DNA of 64,000 bases from Paramacrobiotus metropolitanus (Eukaryota > Tardigrada > Eutardigrada > Parachela > Macrobiotidae): the NCBI RefSeq assembly GCF_019649055.1, contig NW_026570242.1, positions 806,001 to 870,000 on the forward strand, given 5' to 3'. Each line of letters starts with the position of its first letter. Positions within the stretch are counted from its first letter, which is position 1. This document shows, in pieces, positions 33,965-46,772 of the stretch. Both the position numbers and the translations under genes were made by a program. The notes under the pieces were generated by a model, which worked only from the letters and a program-made list of their open reading frames with translations, was not told the origin of the DNA and ran no database searches.

Positions 33965-35989
33965 AGGAGGAAGCCCATCAGAATCCATTTTGCTCCAGTG
34001 GCAGTCGGCTTCCATGAACTCGTGATCCATGCAGTGGGAGCCGAATAAAGGGTTTCACCATTCCCAGCTATTGCTAATAATGAGACGGGAAAGTTCACTG
34101 AAGAGTAAAACTGGATACGATCCGGAAGACAGAATAGATATACAAAATGCAGGTAAGGTGCTCCATAAAGCGATACTGTTCGTGGTTGAATAGCAATCCA
34201 GTTGATAAAGGGTGTTAGGACGAAGCGCTACGATTATCGGCCGAATTCCGGAGCTCGGCGGTTATCGTCCAGCAGCTGGGTAATAGGATATACAACGAGC
34301 TATCACAGCGGCAAAAATACTGTAAAGCACAATAATCCTAAGCAAATTACAACAGCTACAATAAACCGTTACGCAGCTTCACATGTACACTTCCATAAGT
34401 AAACCATGGCTCATGGTCAGTGGAATCACCCATTTGTTTCCCTTCCCTGAGGCGTTGCCTTGTACTACAGTACATACAGCCTGTGGTGATCTGCCCTGCC
34501 TACATGATTAATATCGTGCCACCAAATTCCCTGACCACTACCGCAGTAATGCTATAGATACCGACTAATAAGTAGTAATAACCCAACGATCGCACATGAC
34601 ACCACACACGACAAGACGAGACGTCCGCGCCGGTACATCATTCTCCCAATTGCAACCAGAAGGCCATCTGTGGATTAGCTGATCTTCGATGGGGGCAGCA
34701 GACAGTCAGGGTTGAAGTTACCCCGCCAAAAGGCAAGGTTGAAGAGGCTCCTTTACCTTGAGGCTCCTTCCCGTCCACACCACAGCTGAAAAAGTCCCGT
34801 TGACTTGACAGTATGAACTATGAAGTACGCGACCAACAATCAACTTGAACAGTGAAATAATATAGAAAAGGTTGAGGTACGCGGTACGGTTAACTACGTA
34901 TCTTCATACACACAAGGGACTCATATAAATATACTCGTGCAGGGAATTGTACTCGTACTACTCTGTACATAACTTTTATTAACTTACCGGTACTTTTACA
35001 TTTTGGAAAGACATTGTTTTTGGCGAGGCTATTGCTTACCCGATAATCCATTTTAATGCGATGAGTGCAAAGTTTCTCTCATTGAAGACGTGGCGGGAAG
35101 TCGTGAACTAATCCGGGGGTTATAAAGGATTTCGTCATTTTGATGATCCCGATAGACCTAAATCACATTCCAAATTTACCATGGCAACCAGACGGCGATA
35201 AAGTAAAACACGCAAAACATTGACCTTTCGCTGATGCAGCAAAGCGAGGGAAATTATTTTTATGGATAGTTTTGTTACTTACTTAACACGCGAGATTTTT
35301 CGGTTACCAGAAATCAGCGAAAATAATGAACCAAGTTAAAAGTCTCAACTCGGGTCCCAGAATTCTAAGATTTGATACTCGTGACAGCGGTGACACAGTC
35401 ACTGACACTTACTTCTGATCGTTCCTACGAAACTGCGACTGCCAGTGGTATTTCACTCGAAGTCATTCTGGAAATTTTAAGCAAAGTAACGAGTAACAGT
35501 TTAACAGAATGTTCGTCCCGGACATTTAATATCAAGTCTCAAAACCAGCAGGATTACGGTTAACCACATCTGTTACTCGTATCGTGGCATGCACAGGACC
35601 ACAGATGCTCAGGCTAACAGCCTATACCTCGAAATACAAAAAGAGCAGGAACTGACAGGTAGCTGATCTACCTCAGAAGGCCAGAGCCTCTTAGTTGCTT
35701 GGAGACCTAGTTAATTTCTTTGTTGCCATGGATAACTCAGAGCAAATTCTCGCGAATTAAAGTTCTTAAAGCACAGGCCACGTGGAAATAGGTTACAAGT
35801 TCGAGAAATCCTTTTTTACCGGCCGTCCAATCAGCACAAGCTCTCAAACTGCTGATTGCGGTGTTGAGCAACAACAGTAATACAATACGTACTCGCCTGC
35901 TCAATTTGTGATGCCGATGGTACAGTCCGGGCTTTGCGTTGCTACTTGTATGCTACACAACTAAGGACCCATCAATAGAAGTTACGCCA

Positions 35990-36660
35990 TGGCCGAACCC
36001 ACAATGCGGCGATTCGCTGCCGCGCAAATTAGATCTGTGCTTGGGTGAGGGCGGTGCCAAAAATGCATACTCGTAAGAGCCTTACGCGTATGTATGTAAC
36101 TCCACCCCCTAGCATGCATACATACACGAAACTGATCGAACTGCCAGTGGATCTCGAAATTCAAACGCTCGTCTTTTCGTTTATTTCAACAGAACTTCCA
36201 AATCGATATATCAAAGATAGAGTAATTTTCAAACTTTTGGTATGCAGGAGTGGAAATCTATGGTAATGAAGAAAGTTATGGCTGTTTTAGTTTCTCATAG
36301 ACTTAGCATAGGATGCAAGCAACGCCTCCTCACACGGGCCTATGCTTTGTTTACGAGAAACCAAAACAGCCATAACTTTCTTGATTTGCCATAGATTTCC
36401 ACTTGCTATATACCAAAAGTTTGAAAATTAATTCTCTATCTTTTGATATATCGATTGGGAAGTTCTGTTGAGAGGCAAACGAAAGAAGCGTGCTGCAAGT
36501 TTTGGGGATTGACTGGCAGTCAGGTCGGCTACTTATGTGTTTATGAGCGAGCTGGTCACATCTACACGCGTGCCGCACACCAGCTCGTTTTAAGCCATAC
36601 GCACAAACCAATTTCGACGGCCGGAAGTCTTACTTATATAGACGGGTGCTAACTTATGTG
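35990..36660. repeat. imperfect foldback element, second family
   Basis: 36181-36296 and 36356-36474 are inverted copies at roughly 90% identity around a 59-bp loop. The shared core includes CAAACTTTTGGTAT and GATATATC. Weaker inverted similarity continues outward to about 35990 and 36660. The loop holds no gene. The arms differ in sequence from those of the 33-kb foldback. Confidence 0.7.
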
Positions 36661-37790
36661 ACATACAAGTTGCAACGCAAAGCCCCTAGTACTTATAAAA
36701 TCATCGATGGTTAACTCGGTGTAATGCAATCAGTGCGCAATCATTTCGGTAAGTATTAGGACATTGGTCACATTGCTACTGGCAACATATATAAGGCATT
36801 CGGTACTTAGTGTAATTTCATAGAAATAGAAAATCAAGAGATTAGGAAATCGAAGAAACCCAAGAGACCAAATTAAAGACCGCAGAAAATCCAAGAAACG
36901 CAAGAAAATTAGGAACTATTTCCAAGGACATTTTGATAAGATGACCACAGAAAATAAATTCTTTTGAGAAATAGTACATACCGAAGTGCCGTATGCCGAA
37001 TTGTCTGTATGCCGACATGTCCCGCAGGCCGAAATGGTCGTACCAGCTATGCTTACAAGTACACCGTAGTAATTTTAGCAACAAAAAACGACTCAGGAAA
37101 CTCTAATCATACACATTCGAACAGGATAGATTAGTAAATAAAAATAAGAAACTTAATGTAAATCAAAGTAAGATTTCCCAATGATCTCCGGCATTGCTGA
37201 ATTAATCTTAATATAATATTTACAACATTTAAGCACCCTATTTACTACAATAAAATTAATTTCGGCACACGAATAGTGTTTTTGTTAAATGAAATCCTTT
37301 ACATACTTCTCCCGCGCTTTAATTACAGGCGGAAGATATTATTATTATTAATATTTGATTTATTAATCAGACCGCAGCAGGACCATATTTTTCCCACTTT
37401 GTGCCAGAACCTGGACCTGTGTTATACCGTTGTTTTAAATTATATTTCCACTATCTCATAAATGGATACTCGTCTAATTCGTCTTTACGGTCGCACTTTC
37501 ACACGCTACGGAATTATTGTTTTAGTGAACGTGAACCTCGTTTCGGAGCATTACAGTTGTGCAAATTTGGAAACATTTATTTTCTGCCTAAACAACCTTT
37601 GCTAGATTTATCGTTTACTTGGCTCACGTGCTTACTTGGCTTATAAGTGATGCTGTTTATTTCTGCTGCTTGTAGCGAATTAAGTAACTGACTGCATTGA
37701 CTGACCGTCGCAGTTTTATGCAGAATCATATGATAGCGTAGGAGTCGCATTAATGTTAATTTAACCGTTTGATGGGATCGAAAACCATGC

Positions 37791-39916
37791 ATGGCGTTCT
37801 GTGTGATTAATCTATCCGAAAAAGGCCGTAATACCCTGGGTCACGTTGGAACGGCCTTTTCAGCGATCCTGGTGGCTTTAGGTGGGAGTGAATGCATTTT
37901 GTGTGCCAGCGCTCTTTTTGCATATCGCATTACAAGAAAAGCCCAATTATTAAAAAATTTTTCTGTAGCAATGCGGCTGCTTTTACAGGTTTGGTAATAA
38001 TTGCGATGGCTCTACACATTCGTTCCCGCATTCAAACCAATCTTCAATTGCTTGACAATTACAACGGCTCCAGTTTTATCTATTACCTAATTATTGTTGG
38101 AGTAATCGTTATCATAACCCACGGGGTTGGCCTGAAGATCTTCGCCGATCTGGGATTTTACGAATCACGTTATCGATGGGAGAATCACACTCGTCTGTAC
38201 GGTCTTATAATACTGGTCGTCAAAATTATCGTCTTCGTTACTATAGTTGTTGTTTTCACTCATCAGTTCACGATGAAGAAATATTTTAAAAATGGTCTGA
38301 AATCTGCAATGGGCCGCTATTCCAAAAGTCCCGAAATCAAGCGGGCGATGGACCAACTCCAGATACAACTGAAATGCTGTGGAAGTAATGAGTCAGCCGA
38401 CTGGTTCACCATTGCTTGGATCGATAATGCTTACCTCGATCTGCAGGCAGCCGAAATCAAGAAAGACCTAAAAGATGGCGTGTACAAAGCCGATAATGTG
38501 CCCTTTAGCTGTTGTAATACCAATATCTCGCGTCCATGCATTCACCGCAACGTGAAAACTCCTCGAGTCGACTATATATGGCCGAAGGACAGTACACTAT
38601 ACAACATGGGCTGCACACCGGCTTTAGCCGAAGATTTCGGCAGAACCACCCTGAATGTCACCGGGTACATAGTGGTCACTACTTATCTTTTAATGGTTCG
38701 TTCGACTGCAGATTTGCAGCAAAACTTTTACACCTAAGCTTACAAAGGTTTATTTACTGTTAGTGGGTGATTCTCGTCATCTTGAAGCTGCTTTCCACGG
38801 GAATCGCTAATACGTATCCGTGGGGTGATCCCGAGGGAGATGCCCCAACGTGGCTGCTTGAAATGTGTCCAATACAGTGGTGTGACAGTGAAACTCCCAA
38901 ACCGCCGGACGATACCAACCAGGGCATTCCTGGCTTAGCGATTCCGCATCGTAGGAAATCGCAGTATACGAATGAAGCATTTGAAGCCGACGAAGAAGAC
39001 AGCGAGCAAGAGGTGGTGGCCCATCAGCCACTATTACGCGACATAGCGAACGGTAAACCACCTTCCGATCCGGTACTCAAGCATCGGCTGACTAATACGT
39101 TTATGGACGATGAGCTGCCGGATATCGTGTACTCCAACACTGGTCAGCCACAGCAAAGATCCTTCAACATGATTTCGGACATTGCTGCGAAAAGAGCCCA
39201 CCGTACGGCGGCGCCGCAAGGTATAGTACAAACGCACAGGATACCTACCCAGTAGTATATTCTATTTGAATAGAAGTTTGCCGCGAATGATATAAGGACT
39301 GTATAATACCATGAACAGGTAGCACCCGTACTGTATTTCATGATCGGGTGAACGACACAATTCGTACTTCGTAGACGAGAGAGATACTGGTTCGGTAACG
39401 GACGATGGCGAGACTTCAATGGATACCAACGATACTTCTCGAGCAAAGCGGAAAAAGAACCGAAAGCAGAAAAAGCGTGAGAACATATTCATGTTGTGCA
39501 GACATGCCCATTATAATGGTTATTGTTTCAAAAGCATAGCACGTAGTACGTCTCTGATAGCGTTATTCGCTTATTCGATAATCTGCTATTGCTTGACAAG
39601 GTGTCATCACCGTTGGATCTTACAAATCGGTATTGGCTTTGCAGCGGCAGAGCATTCACACAAAAGAAAGACCGGCAAACATGATAAAGCTAAGAAGAAG
39701 AAAAAGGAAAAACACCACAATGACAGAAGAACAAGCAAAGAGGAAGACGATACCGATTACGATGCCCAAGATAATGACAGCGCCGGGAACGATGGAGATG
39801 GTGGAGAAGACTCCAAATCAAAGAAAAAGGACAAAACCCGGAAGAAAGATGGTGCTCAGCAGAAACATAAAGGTCGATCCAAGAAAAACCGCTCCCAACG
39901 CAGAAAAAAGCGATAG
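37791..39916 (+). CDS. peripherin/ROM-type tetraspanin with long charged C-terminal tail
   Basis: The first exon starts MAFCVINLSEKGRN and splices in phase 1 (intron about 37882-37989) so that the first membrane helix reads AILVALGLVIIAMAL. Four membrane helices are predicted. The large loop is of the peripherin-2 kind: QLKCCGSNESADWFTIAWID, then VPFSCCNTNISRPCIH and a late YNMGC. All hallmark cysteines are present. Peripherins shape membrane rims in photoreceptors; invertebrate relatives are less studied. After helix 4 (exon from about 38768) comes a cytoplasmic tail. A phase-1 intron near 39220 adds a Lys-rich segment, and the last exon (from about 39650) encodes alternating Lys and Asp/Glu runs ending RSQRRKKR. 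The exact junction near 39.5-39.65 kb is unsure, and the last exon could belong to a separate transcript. Confidence 0.75.
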
Positions 39917-40361
39917 GAACGCTCGTGTCAATCCCGAATAGCTGGCGGTAGTCCCGCAGACTCCCTCTCATATCTGAGTAATACAATCAGATTGAAAGGT
40001 TCGTTTTTCTGCTTATCTTGGAGAAAACCGGCACGTTCCAGTTATTATTCAAGCTGGGAAGTTGTTACACAATCGCGGCAATCATCTGCGCGAGCGGCGC
40101 TGGTTAGTTAATCTATGCACTGGTTATCATTGTGATAGACGCTTAATGGGTTGATAGCAGATAGCAGTGTCTAGATTGATCAGCGTTTCTGCTTAATCAC
40201 TTTTGTTTTGTGCGTGCTAGTCGGCTCCGAACTGTCCATGATATACAGAAGTTTTGTTTATGTGGTAGTATATATCACAACAAGAATACATTTACAGATT
40301 TAATTCCACAGACTACCCATTTGCGTGGTATTCTGAAAACCGAATTTAATAATATCCGAAA
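39917..40361. other. intergenic stretch, nothing recognised
   Basis: Spacer between the tetraspanin stop and the SLC13-like start on the same strand. It likely holds the 3' UTR of the first and the promoter of the second. Confidence 0.4.
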
Positions 40362-42918
40362 ATGACCACAACCAACTGGACCCGATTAGTCAGCCCCATA
40401 AAGCGCAGGCTAATTCATTGGCGGGTGTATTTGTTCTTCCTTATACCTCTGCTGCTGTCTCCGATACCAATATGCCTTGGCACAAAGGTATCTTATACGT
40501 TAAAAAAAATAAATTTAGTTCCGTAAAAAGCACTTTTGGAGTTTTTTTGTGAAATGCATTTCCAGAGCGCGAAAGCCGGATACATTTTACTGATCTCCTC
40601 GTCGTTCCTTGTTTTGGAAATTATTCCGATGCCTGCTACTGTGTTACTGTCTTTGTTTCTGATATCAGTCACCGGCCTGCAGTCTACAATGCAATCTGCG
40701 CTTACATTTGGATCGGTACGCTTTGTCTTCGTTATGCTAATTCAGTACATCGGTAAAAAAGGTTTAAGATATATACCGCTCTCCTTTCCCTAATGACTGG
40801 CTGCGTTTATTTCTTTCTACCGGTTACGTTGCAGGATACGATGTTCATGTTCACCGCTGTGCTGATTCTGGCTATTTCTATTGAAAAACAAAACTGCATA
40901 ACAGATTGGCGCTGTTAACCCTCAGAGCTATTGGAGTTAGTGAATCTAGGTGAATAATCGTTCAACGGATATTTATGCATATATGGAGACGACAACGGAA
41001 AGTACTTTAAAACGTTTTTTAGACTGATTCTGGGCTTTCTTTTAATTTGTGGGATCCTGTCCATGTGGATGTCCAATACCGGCAAGATACTCGTATACGT
41101 AACATAATCACACTTCTACAAATCTATCCAATTCAATTGTTATTTTTTTAGCATGCACTCTTATGATTTTACCAATTGCAATGGCCGTATCCGAGACGCT
41201 CTCGGACAGTGATGATTCTGATGAAGAGGCATCCAATATAGAAAAAGCCGACCAGTCACTGAAGATATCGGCTGAGGAAATTGTTGAACTAACGCATAAA
41301 TCAATCGAAGGTGAAGCAACGGTGTTCGTTGAGGTTAACCAGAACACTTCGGAAGCTGTAGCAGACGAAAAAAGAAAGACAAGCACAGCGTCAAAGAAGA
41401 AGTCCCGGATGCCGGCCACCCCGTTGTGTAAAGCGTTGCAGCTGGCTATAGCTTATGCTGCTAACATCGGCGGAATGGCCACCCTGATCGGTGCTTATCC
41501 CAACATGGTGTTCAAAATGACGCTAGAAAAGTACTTATGCAAGGAATTGATGCGCGCAGTTTAAGTTAACGTAAATGCGTAAATTGTATCAGGTTATACG
41601 GAATGGATACGGGGTTAAACTTCCTTTCGTACTTCGTTGTCTGTGGTCCGATGTCCATCTGCTCATTGCTGTTGACCTGGATCATCTTCTCAACGATGTA
41701 CATTCCTAACTGGTTATGCTTTTGGAGAAGAAAACATAACCCGCCACCGGATTACTCACGGCGCATAAAAGCACTGAACAAGAAGATTGCTGAACTGGGA
41801 AAAATAACGTAGGGTCAACAGCAATTGCCTCGATGAATTAATTCTGAGACAATCTTCTTCAGGCAGGCGGAAATTACGGTTCTGATTTTATTTTCGACTG
41901 TGATCATTTTGTGGCTAACGCGGGATCCAAAAATTTTTGCTGGATGGAATGTGATTTTACCTCCCAAGTAAGCATGACCGATATGACCAATGTTAAATTT
42001 ATGATGCGATAACATTTATTGCACTTAATCTAAAGTAAAATACGTGCACAAATTAATCGTCCTCACTTGTTTTTCACCTGTGCTATAGAATAGCCACCGA
42101 CTCTCTTCCGGCACTCTTGGCTGCTGTACTTCTTTTTGTTTTGCCACAGAATTATTGCCATTTATGGAATGGGGAATATGCACCAATTTTGAGGTGGAAG
42201 CAGGTGGTGCTAAAGTTTCCTTGGGAGTTGATGTTATTTGTTGGCGGTATCACGACAATAACCTCAGTAGCCGACGTACGTTCATTATAGCCGTGAAAAC
42301 ATAGCCTGAACCCGGCAATTACTTATTTTTGTATCGTTTCTATATTGCAGTCGTCCGGTCTTATTACTGCCCTGGGAAATGCCGTTCCCGATTTAACCGG
42401 CATTCCACCAATTGTAACGCTTGCCATCATCTGTATCGCTGTTTCGGGACTGACTGAATGCATGAGTAACTCGGTGATCACATCGATACTGCTACCAGTG
42501 TTAGCCAATGTGGTACGTGGAACAGTTCATTCATTCAATGACATTAAATAATCTCAACAACGGCATCGATCTCATTTCCCGTTAATATTTACAGTCGGAA
42601 GACATGAAAATCAATCCGATCTACTTTATGCTAGCGGTGGCCATGGCCAGCCAGTTCGCTTTCATGCTACCGATCTCAGCGTTTCCCACACTGATCGTTT
42701 ACAATTACGGCAACGTGACAGTGGGAGAAATGGCCAAATCAGGGATCGGTCCAAAGATAGCATGTCTGGTCTTCCTTATCTTTAGCCTGGAAGTGACGGG
42801 AGGACAAGTGTTTGACATCAAAAACTTTCCCATATGGGCCAAGGACAGATTTGACGCCAGAACATTGCAAGGCGCTGTAACAGCGTTCTCCAATGCGACA
42901 AATGTTACTGCCAGTTGA
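40362..42918 (+). CDS. SLC13-family sodium/dicarboxylate-type carrier (multi-exon)
   Basis: The start exon (from 40362) encodes MTTTNWTRLVSPIKRR and a first membrane helix, ending at GTATCT. Later exons give family landmarks in order: AGYILLISSSFLVLEIIPMP; a MWMSNTGK motif at about 41065 (the family's Ser-Asn-Thr substrate and sodium site); LMILPIAMAVSETLSDS followed by a long acidic-then-basic cytosolic loop; AIAYAANIGGMATLIGAYPN; IPPIVTLAIICIAVSGLTEC with the second motif as MSNSVIT; and AMASQFAFMLPISAFPTLIV. These are the two SNT hairpins of the SLC13/DASS fold. Members take up citrate, succinate or sulfate with sodium. The second SNT reads SNS, so substrate or ion use may differ. Some exon edges between 40.8 and 42.3 kb were not resolved. 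Confidence 0.85.
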
Positions 42919-42996
42919 ACGTTCCCTTTGATTATGTGTCATAGCAGCGTAGAGCTTCATGAAGGTCCAAAAACTTGCAGTTCAAAAATCCAGCAA

Positions 42997-44778
42997 TCAG
43001 TGCTTCCGGTGGTGTAAACATGCTTTCGGCATAGCGATCATTCTCCCGTCTCCTAACCGCCAAGGCACATAGTGTTTTTTCACGATTATTGAAGCTACTT
43101 GTACTGTGTCCCCGAATGGGAGATTCACCATTTGCAATGGACGATACTTTCTCAAAGCGTCCAATTGGTCGTTCTTTTTCACAATGGTCGTTTCTTTAGC
43201 GACATCGTGCACACTGTACGCTCGGTGCCGATTGGGCAGTACTCGCTCATTGCACTCCATCGGATCATTGCAGAAGGCAGCATAAAAATTCAGATAGAAG
43301 GCACGCAGTATTCTTAAATGTTCGTAGCTTAGCGGAGTAGCCAATTTAAAAATTTGTTCACGCGAAATTTCTCCCACTTGGAAATGCAGCACCAGATGGG
43401 TGACCTTACGCGCCCAAGGATGGCATGCCCAGGTAATCTGGGACGTAAATTTGCGCCGCCTTTCGGTATCTTCGGCATCCTCGTCATCGAGGAGGTTGTA
43501 CAGTCTGGTTCGGAGTTCGACGTACGCTGCTTCCTGGTACCGCTTTAGTGCGCGAAAGATTTTGTGCAAATGAGCAGCTGCTGTGGGATCTTGGCCGCGT
43601 TTTTGCATGACGGACAAGTGACTGATTCCGCCCGCCTCTTTTGCAAAGTCTCCACAACCTAACTGCGATCCATCGACGGTCACCTTTGGAATTTCTTTAC
43701 GGTTTACTGACATAGTTCTTGTTCTGGCCATATTGCGTAACAAAGTATCGGTTCCGGTGTTGTAAAATGAGGAATTGACAGTTCGTCGTGCTGCTGTGAT
43801 TAGCGCTTTAGTATCATATCCGCGATTGGGTGCCGGGGGAATCAACCTGGGCTCTGATAAAGAGCGTCGATGAGTGAACTTTCGGGGTTCCGGTGGGTCC
43901 AGTTCCTCATCCGGGTTGGGATAAGGTAAACTTGTGGGATTGCTAAGATGTCGGTCCGTGTGGGGCATCCGAAAGTAACCCCAGCGATGCCGTTCTTGGT
44001 TTAGGGCGCTTGCCGGCATCTCTTCGTGCATCCACCGGAGAATGCTGCGAATCTTATCTTTCAGCAGAAAATCAGTATAGCATTGCCGAATCTGAACCAT
44101 CTGAGCGGCGTACATGATCGCCGGAACTCCTGTGTGTTCTATTAGGTACCTAAAGGCACAGCATGTTCTTAATCATATAAAACGCAACTGCGTTCGCCAA
44201 TTCACGAAAAACGGACTGCAGTACCAGCAACATTTTGAAATCGAAAGATGCCTACAAAGAGCATGAAATGTTAAAGTTCACCTGCCAAGTGCCCACTGTA
44301 GTCTTAATTTCTTTTCGCATTCCATGGACTTTCCTTGGTGAAAAACTTTATTTTTGTGATCACCGTGAATTAACAAGCACAGAGGAATGTTGGGCGCTTT
44401 ATTACTCCCGTTCCACAAGCGCTTAACGCTCATGTCCACTTGGTCGCACATAACAAACCAGTTACTATGTCGGATAAGAACGATGATGCCCTTAGCATTG
44501 CGTCGACCTAAACGGATACACAGCTGCTGAGGTGTCGGTTCGGTCTGGAATAAACGCCGGCTCACCACCATGACATCGTTGAAATCCTTTCGGGATTTGG
44601 TGACATGCTTCATGGATTCGTGCCGTAGGATTTCTAGTGGTCGGTCACGCACACAGGAATAAAACGGAGCCAGTATGGCTAATGTACTTTCGCGTCCGCA
44701 TTTGATGTCCATTAGAACACCGCTGCGCGGCTTGGACGAGCTTTCGGATCGCGGACGAACTGCCATTTCAAGTTTCAA
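42997..44778 (-). CDS. uncharacterised 549-aa protein (2 exons)
   Basis: Exon 1 (44778-44282) and exon 2 (44149-42997) join across a 132-bp intron with matching phase (GGCAG|GTGAAC to CCTTTAG). The seam then reads LQWALGRYLIEHTGVPAIMY. The N-terminal part is compact and basic, including CIRLGRRNAKGIIVLIRHSN. The middle is polar, with THRRSLSEPRL. The C-terminal half is helical (RALKRYQEAAYVELRTRLYNLL, broken by an acidic DDEDAEDTE) and then ends in a mixed strand-like region. No signal peptide or membrane helix was seen. I cannot assign a family. Ciliary function is possible by neighbourhood only. Confidence 0.65.
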
Positions 44779-45394
44779 ATATCAGGATCGGAAAGCTAAA
44801 GAAACTAGTGGTGTCTACATATTACTGTATATAGGGTGTACTAATTCCGTATTCGCATTTTCCATCACAAAACAATGAGACATTCACATAAATTTGAAAA
44901 AACAAGGTTTGTTACAATGATCGAATCTTATAAGTCGCGTCTCTGTCTGGCATCTGCATTCCATGTCGGCTCTAGAAGTGTTTATTTCATCGGTTGCTAA
45001 GCTCCAACCGTCCCCGCGCAGCCGTAGTAAGGCGGAGCATATATATATTATTGTACCTGCGCAAAACTAATGTAAGTTACTTATTACTGTGGTCTGTGGT
45101 GCAAATTGTTTTTGTTCATGAGGCTGAGTTTTATGCAGTTCCCTATCATTTTAATGTTGAACGACTATCATTCAGCTTTCAGTTTTTGAGTTTCGTGCAA
45201 GCAGTACACGGAGTTTGGCTTTACTAAATTTTACTCACAAATCACAATGGTAAATTAAGTCTCGTCTGTAGAATATTTCAAACATCAATTCGGCTGCGCT
45301 GTTAGTACCCGAGCATTGCGTCTCAATGTATTTATCGCGGACTACAGTGTCTGATACCGAGGACTGCTTGTGGCTGCACAACAAGTACTGTAGA

Positions 45395-46772
45395 TTATGT
45401 AGAGCGGTATGAGTTGCTCCGGTGTTGTCGTTTCTTGCGTGGCGAATAAGACCGCCGCCGTTGTCGCGATATTGACCGGCTGTTATATCCAGATTTATGT
45501 CGCTTACTGCGACCATTTCGCGTTCTCTCACTATCCACTGAGGATTCGCTTTCAGAGCGGGTAACTGCGCGCTTCAAATAACTACTGGCTATCTTGTTGG
45601 TTATCAGCTTCATCAATCTGAATTTGTCGCTTTCCTGATGACGAGGGTCATCTCTGAGAACAGCTGTTTCCGTCTTTCCTGTGCTGCCGTCCCTGGCCGA
45701 ATGATGTGAAGGTTTTGAGTTGTTCCTTAGTCGGCTCGTACGCGCACTTCGCACCGAGGTTGAAGATGCAGATGAAGAGTGATAATGCTTCTCGCTGGAG
45801 ATTGTGCTGGTGGACCTATATCGCTCAGACTTTTCGGTCGGAGGCAGGGAAGGGATAGCGAGTGCACATTCTTGAGCTGCAGCCAAAATGTCGACTTTGT
45901 TACTCACTAGGGTCAACGTTCGAGTAACAACCACACAGACTGATAAAATAAATGATTCCAATAATGGTTAGATTTTCAATGGATGTTAACGATTTCAGTA
46001 ACCTTTGATGTAACCTTTGATCAATTCACAGTGCGAGTACTTCTGTTGCTGACCTTTGTCATCTTCGTTAAGATTTTTGTCATTGTCCTTTTGACTTATA
46101 CGATGGCGTAATTGTGCCAACTCATCTCGCAGCTGCGATATCTGTTCTTCCTGCTTGTCCACTCTTTTCTGCAGAACTGCACACATTAGGCATATTACTA
46201 CAAGCGTGAGAAATGTGTTTGTTTGTTTGTGCACGAAGAGCCATACGTTTGATGCAGGAACTCGCAGATGCTTCGCCCTTCGCGGACAACAGACTTTCTT
46301 CTGAACAAACCGGTTCCAATTCCTCTGCAAAAACGATGAAACCGATTACGTATATATTGTGATTTTGTTGCACATAAGGACAAACATACCTTGCGATCCC
46401 GGTTGAACCGAAAGAAGCGGCAGTCTGTTCTGTCCCAGAAGGTCGTACCCTGAAATGGAGCAATTTTAGTTTTTACGAAACAGAATTATATCTTCACCTA
46501 TTTTGTTTAACCAAAATATTAAATGATAAGCCGTTCATACTCAACGCCTGCAAAATCAACCATAATCATGATTCATGATAAAAGATACGAAGTTCAGCAA
46601 ATCTTCCAGCTGAATGTTATATTCCGTTCGCACCTTTAACGATGTTCACATGCATTTCGAAAGCACGTGTAAGCGTCGTTTTCAGCGATTTCGTCATTTC
46701 GGACAGTTCTTTCCTTGCCTCGTTAGACGGTTTATTGGAGATCAGTGCACTAATAGGATCATCGGTTCCCAT
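45395..46772 (-). CDS. small protein with coiled coil and Arg/Ser-rich tail (5 exons)
   Basis: The start ATG is at 46772 (MGTDDPISALISNKPSNEAR). All four introns are phase 1, with donors GTGCGA, GTATGT, GTATGG and GTTACA. The exons encode an acidic helical N-terminus, a short polar exon, and a coiled coil (LLQKRVDKQEEQISQLRDEL). The last exon holds VDILAAAQECALAIP, then a tail dense in Ser, Arg and Lys, ending SPRKKRQHRSNSYRST. The tail resembles RS-like nuclear or splicing factors, or a basic microtubule-binding tail. No RNA-binding domain is visible. The equal intron phases make exon skipping reading-frame neutral. Confidence 0.6.

Larger units (their letters stand above)
32373..37790. other. 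5.4-kb gene-free stretch with foldback repeats
   Basis: No convincing exon was seen on either strand. The open frames at 32.77-33.06 and 33.17-33.54 kb are the two arms of an inverted repeat. Three inverted-repeat structures (33.1, 33.9 and 36.3 kb) are listed separately. The rest, about 34.1-35.9 and 36.7-37.7 kb, shows nothing recognisable. Confidence 0.5.
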
